Assembly: GCA_021234155.1 (NCBI GenBank)
Contig: JAJEKV010000002.1
Location: 2,036,593-2,100,592, forward strand
Source: Isoetes taiwanensis
Taxonomy: Eukaryota; Streptophyta; Lycopodiopsida; Isoetales; Isoetaceae
Reading direction: 5' to 3'
Length of the DNA stretch: 64,000 nucleotides
A program made the translations under genes and the position numbers. How positions within the stretch are numbered: position 1 is the stretch's first letter; each line of letters begins with the position of its first letter. The notes beneath the pieces were generated by a model. It did not search any database. It was not told the origin of the DNA and was given only the letters and a program-made list of their open reading frames with translations. Of the stretch, positions 36,473 through 49,387 are shown in pieces.

Positions 36473-36625
36473 TTTTCATTAAGGATGCATAGTTTTGGGG
36501 CTTGAGAAATCAGCCCTCGACTAAATATCCCTAAATGTTAAGTATTGAGATGTGCTTAAGAATCGCTTGTAACAGTTTTTCATTAAGGACACATAGTTTT
36601 GGGGCTTGAGAAATCAGCCCTCTAC
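36473..36625. repeat. 104 bp-spaced internal duplication
   Basis: TTTTCATTAAGGA followed by CATAGTTTTGGGGCTTGAGA and AATCAGCCCTC occurs at 36473 and 36577, and again in copy 2 near 39855-40000. GGGCT...AGCCC can pair as a small hairpin. Confidence 0.85.
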
Positions 36626-37273
36626 TAGGTAACTTTGAATGTGAAAGTAATGTCTGACTTAGGACAAATATTGAGCTTATTTAGTATTCTTGTTGGACTC
36701 ATTTGGTTTAGGGCACGGGTAGTGCGGGACGAGAATTTCTCTAGCCGGTTAAGTGGCCAGGAGTTAGGAGTATGGACTTGGCTAGATTAGACCCTAGGCA
36801 AAGGAAAGTATATATCTTTGAAACATCTGTTATCATATTCAAGGATATGAAACTCTATCCTTTTGAGTCCACTGAATTAATTGAACCACATTACACCTCT
36901 CGTGATTTATTGAACATTATGTTTTTTCATTTGCCTGCTGCGCTCTTGTTACATTGGCTATTCTTGGTTTTGCTACTTACTTCTTTGTTTGCTATTATTT
37001 GATGCATTGGGAAATTTCATAAATGACAAGTACTACCCCGCGAGAATGATGGCCAGTTTCTATGGTTTATGAACATTAAAAATTGGGCTTCTTGAAACAC
37101 GGCGCAGGACCATAAAGGTATGAATATCGCTATGTGATTTATCTTTTAGCTTTTAGCGTAGTAACGATATCTGGAGTAGCGTGGGGTCCTAGCGAATGCT
37201 AGGTACCACTAGCTACCTAACAATATCTTGAATTTTCTTTTAGGACCCTACTTCTGCGGTAGGAGGTAGGATG

Positions 37274-37306
37274 CTATATATATATATAAATATAAATATA
37301 TATAAC
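37274..37306. repeat. TA-rich microsatellite
   Basis: Short TATATA/AAATATAAATA run near the end of 3.38 kb copy 1. Confidence 0.9.
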
Positions 37307-37420
37307 GGGTTGGAGGCGGTTGCAACACAAGAGCTATTTCTGACACTTGTGAAGCTCATCTGCATTGTAGGAGAGGTCAAGTACTCTCACAACACTGGCT
37401 CAAAATACTAAGAGCTATGT

Positions 37421-40182
37421 TGTCTCCTTTATTGCATACGCTCAAATTACTAGAGCTATGTTTTATCTGGAGCTTTTTGCATAGCGTCCAGACTTTATTT
37501 AAGGCAGACTTTCCTTGGATATTTATGGTCGCATAGACATTGGCCATTACATGCACATCTTGGCTAGGGTCAACAAAATTGATGATAGTAATTGTGGACT
37601 TGTCGGTAGGAATGCTCCCCACTTGCATCTTGCAATGAATATGGCAAGAAAAATAATTTGGAGACCTTGGCTATATGCTTAGGCTTTGTTAAACAAAATT
37701 GACAAAAACAATTCCTTATGTTCAATTTGGCCATGCCTTTAATGTGGCTTTGACATTTGATTCGGGCCTAGGAATGCTTAAAATGGAATAAAAGTGGTGC
37801 AGAATAATTGCCAAAATTTTAATTTTGAGCTATATGGTTCCATGGCCAAACTATTTGGTATCCAATGGAATAGGTGGAAACGCATGTTGGAAGATTTGTT
37901 TCAATGGCTAAACTAGTGTGAAAGTAGAGCTCATGTACAAGATGTTGCTTTGCTAATAAAGCAAGGTACATTTAATGCAATAAATTGGGTGCATAACATG
38001 CAAAAATGCAAAAGGCACTATGGTCAACTTGGCTATGGTACGTGTAATTTTTATAAAGGCATATAATGTTGGGACATGCCATGCTTGCCAAGTGGTGGCT
38101 TTTGTAAAAGTTTTGCATGCATGAACCTACATGCACGATATGATATGACATCTTTAAGCTTTAGGCTTAAAGCTATAGCATGATAAGACATGTATATGAT
38201 ATGATGTCTTGTTCCTATAGGATTTACTTGGTTAAAGATCCTATGATAGATATCATTAATTGGGCAAGATACAAAAAGCTGAGACTATAGTTTCCTTTAA
38301 CGGAAATGGGGACATCTTTTCCACAATGTGAATTGTGTAGCATACGTATGCCAAATTACCTTGGAAAATTGTGACGGTCTTTTGCATAAATCGATTTAGG
38401 GTTTCAACTCCACATTTAGCCTAAATGGCGCCCTAAAAAAATTTGAGAACAGTCGAATCTGCTTGTTATAGCGGAAGAAACATGAAGCGTGGTCATCCCA
38501 TGCGAAAATGGGCTGGTCGGTTTATGGGAAGCCAAGATGACTGCAGACTTATGCAAGACAGAAGCTTTATGCAAATCTGGAAATCGATGTGTCCGTAGCA
38601 AGTCTGTTTTGGTACAGAATCCATTTGTTCTCTGATATTTTATACTAGCATTGATTTGAGTCGGCCGCTTACGGTTTGCAAACATGGCATCTTTGGCGTT
38701 TTGTCATGGCCGATTTGGCTTTTGCAAGCCTTAAAGGCTTTTGGATATGCCATCTTTTGGATTTTTGGAAACAAGCTCCTCATGAGCCTAGTCGTGAGCT
38801 TGCTTCATGATCAAATTCAGCAAAAATGAAAGCCATACATTTTGTTGAAGGCGGTCTTGGCCCGGTCGCTCTTAGGGGCGATCATTACCATCGATTTGCT
38901 ACGTGTTGGAGCTTTTCGGTATTTTTTACTCACGGCATAAATAGATAAGATGGAAATTATGGTACATTACCGCCATACCATAACGGAGATGGTGGCTCTA
39001 TTATGCTTATTACGATACAAATTCGGATCTGTACATCTGAGGGCCATACAAATATGATCTTTGCCGGGGATTTTTACGGATCCATGCTAATATAGACCTT
39101 GTGATGCACGGATTGAATGGCATGGCACGCTATTTGGAGAAACAATCTAGCCAATATTATCGAGAAAACAAAGGCGCTTACATGAAAGGAGCTATCATAA
39201 TCGGGTCTTGCAAATAATCGAGCAAACTTTAACTCGTACTTGGATAATGGAGCTTCAAAACATATACGAATTTTGCTAAAAAGGTTATTACAGTCCGTTT
39301 GCTCTAGTAATTTGAAACATAAACATATAGTTATGGACTTTTAAGGTTATATGCTTTAAGCATTTAAGGATCAAAATGATGACTACGATTTAAAATCGGT
39401 TCACTATTTATGATGGCTACACCTTGTTTGCATAAAAAGTGCATAAAGCAAATAGGTTGTATAAATATGCTGCATACTGCAGCTTTTAAATTTGAAAAGA
39501 TTCTTAAGTTATATTTCCATCTCTCTTTCTTGTTAAAACTAACTCAAGGCAAAAGGATACAATTGGTGATCGTGATAGTGAGAGACCCAATGTACCTTTT
39601 GGCCCTTACATCGTTAAGGGATTCGCTAGCGTTTGCATGATTGGCTGCGAGTGCGGGTTCTCTCCTCAATTGTCTCGTTTTTTTTTGCTACCAGGGTTGG
39701 CGTTAACATGGAAGGTTATGGAATTACGAAAAAAATGTAACTGTATGCTATACGTTTTACAAGTTATTATTTAAACTATACACTTTCAAGATAAGTCTAC
39801 TTTGCAATTTGCTCTCTACTTTGTACGTATGCTTTAGAATTTGTATCAACTACTTTTCATTAAGGATGCATAGTTTTGGGGCTTGAGAAATCAGCCCTCG
39901 ACTAAATATCCCTAAATGTTAAGTATTGAGATATTAACTTAAAATAAACTTATATGAGTTTTTCATTAAGGACACATAGTTTTGGGGCTTGAGAAATCAG
40001 CCCTCTACTAGGTAACTTTGAATGTGAAAGTAATGTCTGACTTGAGACAAATATTGAGCTTATTTAGTATTCTTGTTGGACTCATTTGGTTTTAGGGCAC
40101 AGGTAGTGCGGGGAGAATTTCTCTAGCCGGTTAAGTGGCCAAGTTAGGAGTATGGACTTAGCTAGATTAGACCTAGGCAAGT
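37421..40182 (+). repeat. 3.38 kb tandem unit, copy 2, 3'-truncated
   Basis: Follows copy 1 in the same order and orientation up to CTAGATTAGACCTAGGCAAG, where copy 1 continues with unique sequence but copy 2 enters a long TA microsatellite. It shows many CAG/CTG-site discrepancies relative to copy 1. Confidence 0.85.
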
Positions 40183-40185
40183 ATG

Positions 40186-40293
<108 letters not shown>

Positions 40294-40833
40294 TCAAGAG
40301 GTTGGAGTGTCTAAGTGATTACCTTTTGGGAGAAGGAAGGTTAGTGATTGTATACCCACTAGATTGTACACGGACTTAGGTTCGGATAAGTGAATCTTGA
40401 GAAATTTAGTAATACAAGTATAAGTGGCAAACACCAAATAATAGGTTTTGGCCCAAAGACATGGATACTCTTAGAATTTATCTCTTACCATGTTTGTGTA
40501 ACCCTAGGTTGTTTCACCTCTTATGGCTTATCTTTGCTCTCATTTTAATATTGCCAAATATTTATTGGATAAGGTTTTATTCTCTAACATTTATATTTGG
40601 TCAATATGGCATAATAAAAAGACATCTAGAGATTACATATATGCTTTGAAAGGCTTAGGGTATTTGGTCAATTAACTTTTGTTTGGTAAAGGTGATTTTG
40701 ACAAGATATGGGGTGCGAATACACTAAAATACTTAATTCTCTTAGTATGATACGTGTATAGCCCATTTAGGGTTTCATAAGGGCGTAAAGCTATACCTTG
40801 ATAAAGCGCCAGATTCTACGGCATGTTTTAGGT

Positions 40834-42130
40834 ATGCTATGCTCTACATTCATTTAGGAAGAGACATTTAGCATGCATCAGCGACACTAAGGTGCGGTTT
40901 TGCTGCCGTTGAGCAATAATATGATGAGATTCTTCAACGATTCTTTGAGCTTGAATCTTGAAACAACACGGCCGGATTTGGCGCCTTAAATAAAGATGCG
41001 GTGCATGCTTTCGGTTCATATGCATTCTTGGCCTTTTTAAACTACGAAATGGGTGGTCCACTCTCTTTTGCCTTTTTGTAATTTTGTCTTTGAGTAACTA
41101 TTTGGTTGAAGCTCACGGCGCCCGGATCTTTGTTATCCCCACGGTAGTGCTACCATGACAAGGCACTGAAGGGATCGGTTAACGAGAGGGCCTACTAAGG
41201 CTGATATTACGAAAAATGCTAAAAATTGCAGAGTGGATTGTAGTTTTGTTGGAAGAAATGAAGACGGCGTGATGAAAAATCCGAAGCTGATGGAGATGGC
41301 TATCAAGGTATTGATATCCCGTAGAAAAAAGCTAGTAGTGGCAAAAAGGCTGGCGGCACCAAGTATTCAAGATCTTATGGCTAAAAGCGAGAAATGCTTC
41401 CACTTCTCTTGATCATACATTCCGGGTACCCGGTAGTGATATCAACATTGTTTTCGAAGCCAGGTTGCCGAATCCATTTATGGAGAAGTCCCTCACGAAT
41501 CGAGTTCTTTACTTTCATATTAGAGATAATAGTTGCATTCAAGGAAAAAAGGAAAATGGGAGTAAACTGTTGCACTTTGATTGTAAATGGTTAAGCGTGA
41601 TTCTGAAGTAGGATATACGATTGAGTAATTAACCATAACAAAACTTTAAAATGCCCTTACAGTATTTACTCCCATTCTATACTAGTGATATACGGTGATT
41701 TGTATGGACAATAGTCCAGGAAGTGCCGATATGGTGAAAAAGGGATTACATCTCAACTATATCTTTGTTTTCTTGGTCTTTTCATCTAAGCGAGGTTTAC
41801 GTAAATGTTGAAGGCGTTAAGCCATGAAACACCCTTTGCTTACCTGCTAGCAAAGTCGACTTTTACCCTTCTTAGGCTAATGGTTGATTTCTTTTTCTTT
41901 GCGGTGGCGGTGTTCATCTACATACTTCGTTTTTTCCTCATGTTTTTTGTGCATAAGCAAAGGGAGCACTTTGAAGAATGCAAAGCCCGAGCAACAAAGC
42001 CTTCTTTGATTTTGTTTTGGCGCAAAAATGATCTTACTTTTGCGCAAATGAGACTCATCTATAAGATGTTTTAAGTATTATTACTTTCCTAAGGCTTCTA
42101 ACAAATGCAATAGTGGAATGGGTGGTGACA
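40834..42130 (+). pseudogene. ORF1, copy 1 (frame-broken as assembled)
   Basis: Aligns with the intact two-exon ORF1 of copy 3: first exon about 40834-41511, intron, second exon about 41904-42130. Many 1-2 nt differences break the frame, for example around 41210-41300 and 41905. They cluster at positions where the other copies have CTG or CAG, so real decay and sequence error cannot be separated here. Confidence 0.6.
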
Positions 42131-43428
42131 CTTACTCTATACTATTTTGCCTAATAATTTAGTATTTCGTTTATTTCGAGTTCTTGAAGTCTTGAATTCT
42201 GAAAGCTTAGAGTTTTGAGATATTTCAGCTTGAGAGCATGAAGAAACAACGGATATGATAATGTTCTAAAGATTACGAAAAATCTAAGACATATAACTTT
42301 GAGTTCTTTGTTCTAGTTACATACGTATAGCTTGGTGCAGCCACGCATCTTACCTTCCTTTGTCTCTTAATTCAGTCGTTTACTGTTTACTTTAACTAGT
42401 GGAGATGAGATACAATAGGTAAAACATGGGAATAATATATCTTTTAGGAACTAGAAATACACATCTAGCGAAATGAACTTATGAAAGCACGTAAAAGCGT
42501 GTAAAAGTACTTCTAGAAGAAACATATGGAAATACTAAGTTATAGAGGGGGGTTTTTTTGTAAGTTATGCGATAATAGATATCTCGATTGTGGGCTTTAT
42601 CTTTGAGCGTTTGAATAACGGTGTATTAGTAAGGTCAAATCTTGTTCATATGAAAAAAAACGACATGAAATAACATGAATATAATGACATTTTGGTCTTG
42701 TTTTCAAGCATACGGTATGATATTTCTCTAGTAGGAAGAAAGGAAATAAAAGTAGCATAATGTAGCATACTTGCTCAAAGGGATAAACATGTACTGTTGG
42801 GTATCAGCATTTGATTTCTAAAAAATAATTTTTCTATTTTAATGGTTCAAGTAGGGGAAAAGCGGGACATGGATGGATGACTAGATAACACCAAAATTTT
42901 GTTTAAAGCACATATTTGGAATATCTTGTATATGGCTCTAGCAAATCATTTAGTTTCTTTTAAGTCCGTTAAGTACTACCATTTGGTAGAGATTTGCTAG
43001 ATTTTCATCTCACCTTGATTTAAGAAAAAGGTAGTTACATGTAGTTTAATTGGATCCCATTATTGAATACTATATGAATGAGGAAGATGGTTTTGGGAAT
43101 GATATTTAATGTTCTCCTTGTATAAAAATAGAAGCTGATAAATCCGGCCAGTCCACGAGGTTACCACAGGTGGGTTTTGGATGCCTAGACTTGTACTTAG
43201 TCTTTGAGGCGGAGGTTGGGGATAGGCTTTGTATATATTCTTAGATTTCGGAGTGCTTGGTTTAACCCGTTATGGGCATTAAGTATCATTCTCGCCATCT
43301 CCACGTATTAATCTGACTGATGCATAGCGAGTTCACTTTGTATTTAGTATAGAGGCGGCTTAAAAGCGTTTTTTATTCTATTATTTACTATGGCAATAAT
43401 CATAATGGCTTTATCACGTGATATGTAG

Positions 43429-45062
43429 GAAGGAAATCCGGATGTACATATTCACGGGCCTTAGCGTTAAAGAGGATGGTATCAATAATGCTGCGCAATG
43501 GTATCAACAATTAATCAACATTGGATATGGGCGAATACCAAGCCACGCTCCTAATCAGGCCGATGCAGACGGTCATTGCGTATATTACGAATATGGGCGC
43601 ATGAGTATATCATTATCGCGGGAAGTGGAGTTAATGGCATGGCGATTCTGTTATCACACATTTGGGGATAATGCGGATTCCTTTCCTTGGTATCCAACTT
43701 TATGAAGGCGAATTACAACATTGAAACCTGCAAAAATCTTATTCTTTGGTGTGTATAGCGGCAACGTCCATCCATGATCGATTCAATGCAGCGGAAGGGA
43801 GGCAACAAATTTGCGCATCTTTATCAAGGGTCTTACTGCTCTGGAAAGGGCAAACGGAGTTAAGTTTACATTCCCATCAGCATCTCCTTCAAAAAAGGCC
43901 AAGGTGGATACTGCTGTACAAAATCGAGTTGTACCTAATGCTAACCTATCAAAGCTATGCGTTTAAGCGTTAGCATGCTTGAGAAGAACAAAGGCGGCCT
44001 TTGGTATAGTGCGGGAAAATAATCCAGCGCGGTGATGAGATGAGGAGGAGAAAGCCTATCAGTATGCTGCACTTCTTCAATTGTGGAAGATTTCCCATTA
44101 TGACACCCAGAGAGGTTGAAGCACATGGCGGCCAATACAAGCAGGCTTTATGGAAAAGTAAGAATCTTGGAGTGCTTGCACCTATAAGTCTGGAGGCATG
44201 GAAGAGTCTAGCTTCCATTACCGGACGCGAACTCAATGAGGCCTACAATGATGCGGACAATTTCATTCGAAGTGTGGATAAACTTGAAATCACTTTACCT
44301 TTTGCGGCCAAGGCTCGGGCACGGAATGTAGCATGATGCATGAGATCTTTATAGGCAAAAGGACATCGGGCAAGCGAGGAAAAAGGCATGAATTCACATC
44401 AAAAGATGTGGAGGACCTTTTGCCCATTCATCAAATGCAAATGTGACAAGATTGCCAAAGCCAATGGGGACTGCCCTGACACCATTATTTGGCTCGATCA
44501 TGCTATATGGTATCTTATGAACAACCTTGAAAGTGCATGGCCCGAGCAAGCAATTCCAGTCAGGTTTGCCTTCTTTTCATCAGTATTGTCTACAAAACCT
44601 TTCAAAAATGCTGTTATTGCTTACGTTAGGTTATCTCGAGTGAGAGATACCCTCATCAAGATGACAATAAGATTTTTACGACAATCCTAATGTCGACCTT
44701 TGTCTTGAATTTGGTGGAAAAATTTGGCGGAACATCTTTGGAAAAAGCGTAAAACCAATCAGTTCACGATCGATAGCGACAAGTGAGCAACAACACATCC
44801 GGCAATAATAATGATAATTGTAACAATGGAGGGCGAAAAAGAACGATGAACTGATAATACGATGGGTCCATTATCATGCCACCAAAGTTATATATGAGAC
44901 CCGAGTCTATTATGTCAAGAAACTTCGGAAATTTGTGAGAACAATGTCATAAACACGGATGACAATAGCATCACGGATGGCGGATCGTAACTAAAAAGCA
45001 TGCAATGGTGCAACCCGGAGGGAATACGCTATGGCCCAGTCAACCTCAATCTCATAAAGTAA
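43429..45062 (+). pseudogene. ORF2, copy 1 (frame-broken as assembled)
   Basis: Corresponds to 57951-59597 of copy 3. Long pieces remain in frame (44040-44336 and 44388-44690), including the Cys-rich CPFIKCKCDK block and the CPDTIIWLDH block. Breaks such as CCGGACG for CTGACAG (near 44222) and TCGACC for CTGACC (near 44693) lie at CAG/CTG sites. It ends at the same CTCATAAAGTAA as the other copies. Confidence 0.65.
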
Positions 45063-45279
45063 AGTGTTATCATTACGTTGAATATTTTGGACATTTATAT
45101 ACAATTGAATGGATGTGTGTGAACTGTTTGCTAGCGGTAAATTACAAATAAGTTACGTAAGGTTTTTTTTTAAAAAAAGGGGGGGCCATCATAAATTTTA
45201 TTTGCACTCAAATGCCTACTTAGGCATTACATATTACTGATCCTTGGGATCATGACCAGATTACTGCTTTGTCTCACAG

Positions 45280-47404
45280 ATAAAGAGAATTCTTACACTT
45301 GATGAGGATGGGGACCGGGTTCTAGATACAAATAGGGATAAAGAAAATAAAAATATATTCATTTCACCTTCTTTTCTAGAATGGTGGACAAGATTAAGTT
45401 CAACACTTGTTTTAAACAAGTGCTTTTGAAATATTTTGAGCAGGAACCAAGATTTTTAATGAATCTACATTTGGTTGGAAGTATGTTGGTAATTTAAAAG
45501 CCATGTTCTCTGGACCAAAAATGGTTTTTTGCCAACAAGGAAGGCATGAAGTGTAAGTGTTGAAACCCCACTTTGAAAAAAGTTCATAGATCGGGAAATA
45601 GGGCACATCAGAACCACTGATATCAGCATTGTCCATCACAAGGCACTAAGAAACATGTTTAGCATGGGACTTAATCACATTCCCGACCACCCATTTACTA
45701 TACCAATTTTCAAGAAAGAGTTGAGAAACACTATTGAGCAATTCTTTAGTTTGCATAGATTTGCAATCTTGGATATAGATCTTTGATATAGTTGAGAGAT
45801 GTAAAAATTTGAGATTCTTAGGGGTATGCGAGATTGTGGCCATGGAGAAGTTAAGAAATAGGAAATACAAGGCTAAATTCCTTATTGATGACGAAGAAGT
45901 GATTAAAAATATTAAATGGCTTAAGGAACACCTCTACATAGCCGGAGTAGATAAGGCTGCTAACAATCCTGCATTTTTATGTCCTATGCACATTAGGACG
46001 GAAGCATACAAAAGGTTGGAAAGTCCAGACTTTGTAAGGACTGAATTCACTGAACTCTCGGTCATAGAACAGATTGAAATGGACATCACCAGCCTAGTAG
46101 GAGAGTTTAACAATAACAGCAAGGAATTACCATATCTGCTAGGTATCTACAAAGCTCACAAAAGGGAATACAGGTGGATCACTAATGCACATAACAGCAT
46201 TTTTTCTAATTTGGCATCTTTAGTGGCAGCTGGACTCAATACCATTTTGGATTTATGGCCTGGGATTTGTAAGAAGACTTGTAGTAAATATAACAGCTAT
46301 GGACAGTATGAAATCAAGGCATCTTGGGTAATCAACTCAATATATGATCTTGCAGTTAATATGCCAGGTAAGATTTATGATTTATTTGTGTGTGACATAG
46401 CTAAATGCTATGAAAACATACCCATAGAGGGAGGGAATGGGATCTATCACATCATTGAGCAGTGTATGCAATTTGGCTTGGACTAATCAATTGGAGAAGA
46501 ATAGGAAGTATAATATGTGGTACACCCAATGTCCAAATGGATCTATTGAGGTAAGTTGGAAGAAAGTAAACCTAAAGGCAAAAATGGACACCGATGAGTC
46601 TGAACATTTTTTGTAATATTAATAAGTGGCTTCTCAAATCTTCGCTTTCTCAAAATGAGTGATAGTATATGGAGACAAATCAAAGGGAATTCCTATGGGC
46701 TTCCCTCAGAGCCCATCATGGTGTAATCTATATTTGGCATTTTATGAGTTGAAGTTCATTACCAATTTGTGCAATGAAGGAAAATTTCGAAGCGAGCTCC
46801 TTGAATCTGTGCGGCCGAGGTATATTGATGACCGATAGGGATAAATTGTTTCTACATGGGGAGTATCTGAACATTGAAGGTAAGTTTTCTAAAATGGGAA
46901 TGAATGCATCTCACGATCTAAACATTCTTAAAATAAAGGAGGAATCTTTGGGCCCGGGATTTTGGAAAACGAATCTGGCAAGGGGTAGAAAAGCAAACTT
47001 CCTCAATATGACCATTGAGATATTAAATGTGGAGTTTGGAACATATTGCACATACAGATATGATAAAGCGGGGACAAGCTTCGTTTAAAAGCGTCAAATT
47101 TGTACATCTTGATGATAGTTGTAGGCCTTATAAAATGGCCTGCAATTTATTAATATCACGAGGTTTTACCATACTTATATGTACCAAGTAACCCCTTTCT
47201 AGCGGTAGAGGATCCGCAGACAATCTAGTCAAGGACTTCATCAACAAAGGTTTTAAAGCCAAGGATGTGTGGAGCACCCTATACAAGGCTCTTAGAGATA
47301 ATGACTTCCCTGGACTGCGATATGACATCAACATTATGATCAAACTGTTACGGGGACTAAGGTATGAAGTAATACTAGTGGTGAATAAAAAGATAATAAT
47401 ATAG
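45280..47404 (+). pseudogene. Penelope-like RT, copy 1 (frame-broken as assembled)
   Basis: Same extent as the intact RT of copy 2. A 225-codon piece (45809-46486) is uninterrupted and includes the DKAANN and CDIAKCYENIP blocks. Downstream, the catalytic palm is split by small indels: the GIPMG and YIDD regions lie in different frames, and the segment before YIDD reads GGCCGAGG where copy 2 has CGCCAGCAGG. Breaks again concentrate at CAG/CTG sites, so the true state may be intact. Confidence 0.7.
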
Positions 47405-47436
47405 GCATAACAGTTTACTTATACAGGAGGTGGGGT

Positions 47437-47461
47437 GGGTCCCTATGTTATATAGGGACCC
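47437..47461. repeat. 3' hairpin of the 7.27 kb element (copy 1)
   Basis: GGGTCCCTAT-GTTAT-ATAGGGACCC: 10 bp perfect arms, 5 nt loop, 33 bp after the RT stop codon. Identical in copies 2 and 3. It may mark the RNA 3' end or be a binding or processing signal. GAATAAAAAG, a possible polyadenylation signal, overlaps the last RT codons just upstream. Confidence 0.9.
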
Positions 47462-48099
47462 ATCACCCCCTATATGACATAATTAGGGACTTACCTTTCC
47501 TCCCGGAAGGAGGTAGGCAAATTTTATTCATATATATAAATATATACATATATATATATTCAAGAGGTTGGAGTGTCTAAGTGATTACCTTTTGGGAGAA
47601 GGAAGGTTAGTGATGGTATACCCACTAGATTGTACCTGGACTTAGGTTCAGATAAGTGAATGCAGAAATTTAGTAATACAAGTATAAGTGGCAAACACCA
47701 AATAATAGGTTTGGCCCAAAGACATGGATACTCTTGGGAATTTATCTCTTACCATGTTTGTGTAACCCTAGGTTGTTTCACCTCTTATGGCTTATCTTTG
47801 CTCTCATTTTAATATTGCCAATATTTATTGGATAAGGTTTTTATTCTCTAACATTTATACGACTGGTCAATATGGCATAATAAAAGACATCTAGAGATTA
47901 CATATATGCTTTGAAAGGCTTAGGGTAGCTGGTCAATTAACTTTTGTTTGGTAAGGTGATTTTGACAAGATATGGGGTACGAATACACTAAAAATACTTA
48001 ATTCTCTTAGTATGATACGTGTATAGCCCATTTAGGGTTTCATAAGGGTGTAAAGCTATACCTTGTCAAAGAAGGCTTGGGTTCTGACATGTTTTAGGT

Positions 48100-49387
48100 A
48101 TGCTATGCTCTACATTCACCGGAAGGAGACATTTAGCATGCATCACTGACACTAAGGTACGCTGTGCTGCACCGTTGAGCAATAATATGATGAGATTCTT
48201 CAACGATTCTTTGAGCTTGAATCTGAAACAACACGACCACGGATTTGGGCCTAAATAAAGATACGGTGCATGCTCGGCTCATATGCATTCTTGGCCTTTT
48301 AAACTACGAAATGGGTGGTCCACTCTCTTTTGCCTTTTATGTCAATGTCTTTGAGTAACTATTTGGTTGAAGCTCACGAAAAGGGGGATCTTTTTGTTAT
48401 CCCCACGACTGTAGTGCTACCATGACAAGGCCTGAAGGATCAGTTAACAGAGGGCCTACTAAGGCTGATATTCTGGAAATGCTAAGAGAGGCTGGAGTGG
48501 ATTGTAGTTTTGTTGGAAGAAATGAAGGAGCGGTGATGAAAAAAATCCGAACCGATGGAGATGGCTATCAAGGTCGGTATTGATATCACGACTAAGAAAA
48601 AGCTAGTAGTGGCAAAGGCACTGCGGCACCAAGTATTCAAGATCTTATGGCTGGAAATGCTTCCACTTCTCTTGATCATACATTCCGATTTACCCGGTAG
48701 TGATATCAACATTGTTTCAAGCCAAGTTGACGAATCCATTTATGGAGAAGTCCCTCTGAATCAGGTTCTTTACTTTCATATTACAGTAATAGTTGCATTC
48801 AAGGAAAAAGGGAAAATGGGAGTAGACTGTTGCACTTTGATTGTAAATGGTTAGCGTGATTCTGAAGTAGGATGTCTGATTGAGTAATTAACCATAACCA
48901 AAACTTTAAAATGCCCTTACCGTATTTACTCCCATTCTATGCTAGTGATAACAGCAGATTTGTATGGACAATAGTCCACGAGTGCACTGATATGGTGAAA
49001 AAGGGAGTACATCTCAACTATATGCTGTTTTTCTTCAGTCTTTTCATCTAACTGAGTTTCTGTAAATGTTGAAGGGCGTTAAGCCATGAAACACCACTGC
49101 TTACCTGCTAGCAAAGTCAGCTTTACCCTTCTTAGGCTAATGGTTGATTTCTTTTGCTGCAGGTAACCGGTGTTTCATCTACATACTCGTTTTTTCCTCA
49201 TGTTTTTGTGCATAAGCAAAGGGAGCACACTGAAGAATGCAAACTGAGCAACAAAGCCTTCTTTGATTTTGTTTTGGCACGCAAAAATGATCTTACTTTT
49301 CTGCAAATGAGACTCATCTATAAGATGTTCAGGTCGTATTACTTTCCTAAGGCTTACTGCTGCAAATGCAATAGTGGAATGGAGTGA
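48100..49387 (+). pseudogene. ORF1, copy 2 (frame-broken as assembled)
   Basis: Exon 1 runs from ATG at 48100 to the donor-like CAG|GTTCTT at 48764. Exon 2 starts after TTTTGCTGCAG (49163) and ends at TGA 49385-49387. Exon 2 is identical in sense to copy 3. Exon 1 is interrupted by indels, for example near 48180, 48340-48390 and 48540-48560. Confidence 0.65.

Larger units (their letters stand above)
34037..37420 (+). repeat. 3.38 kb tandem unit, copy 1
   Basis: Runs from TGTCTCCTTTATTGCATGC to the next occurrence of the same start at 37421. It contains a minus-strand open frame of 193 codons (34591-35172) that is not kept open in copy 2 and that I do not recognise. A module near 36142-36320 is shared with the 3.08 kb unit, followed by a duplicated 104 bp block and a TA-rich stretch. 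It may be an element of the same general kind as its neighbours, but the sequence does not show what it encodes. Confidence 0.85.

Noticed and set aside
47405-48099. Search of the inter-copy junction for a hammerhead ribozyme
   Set aside because: Only simple hairpins were found; the CUGAUGA and GAAA core boxes were not seen. A covariance search would be decisive.
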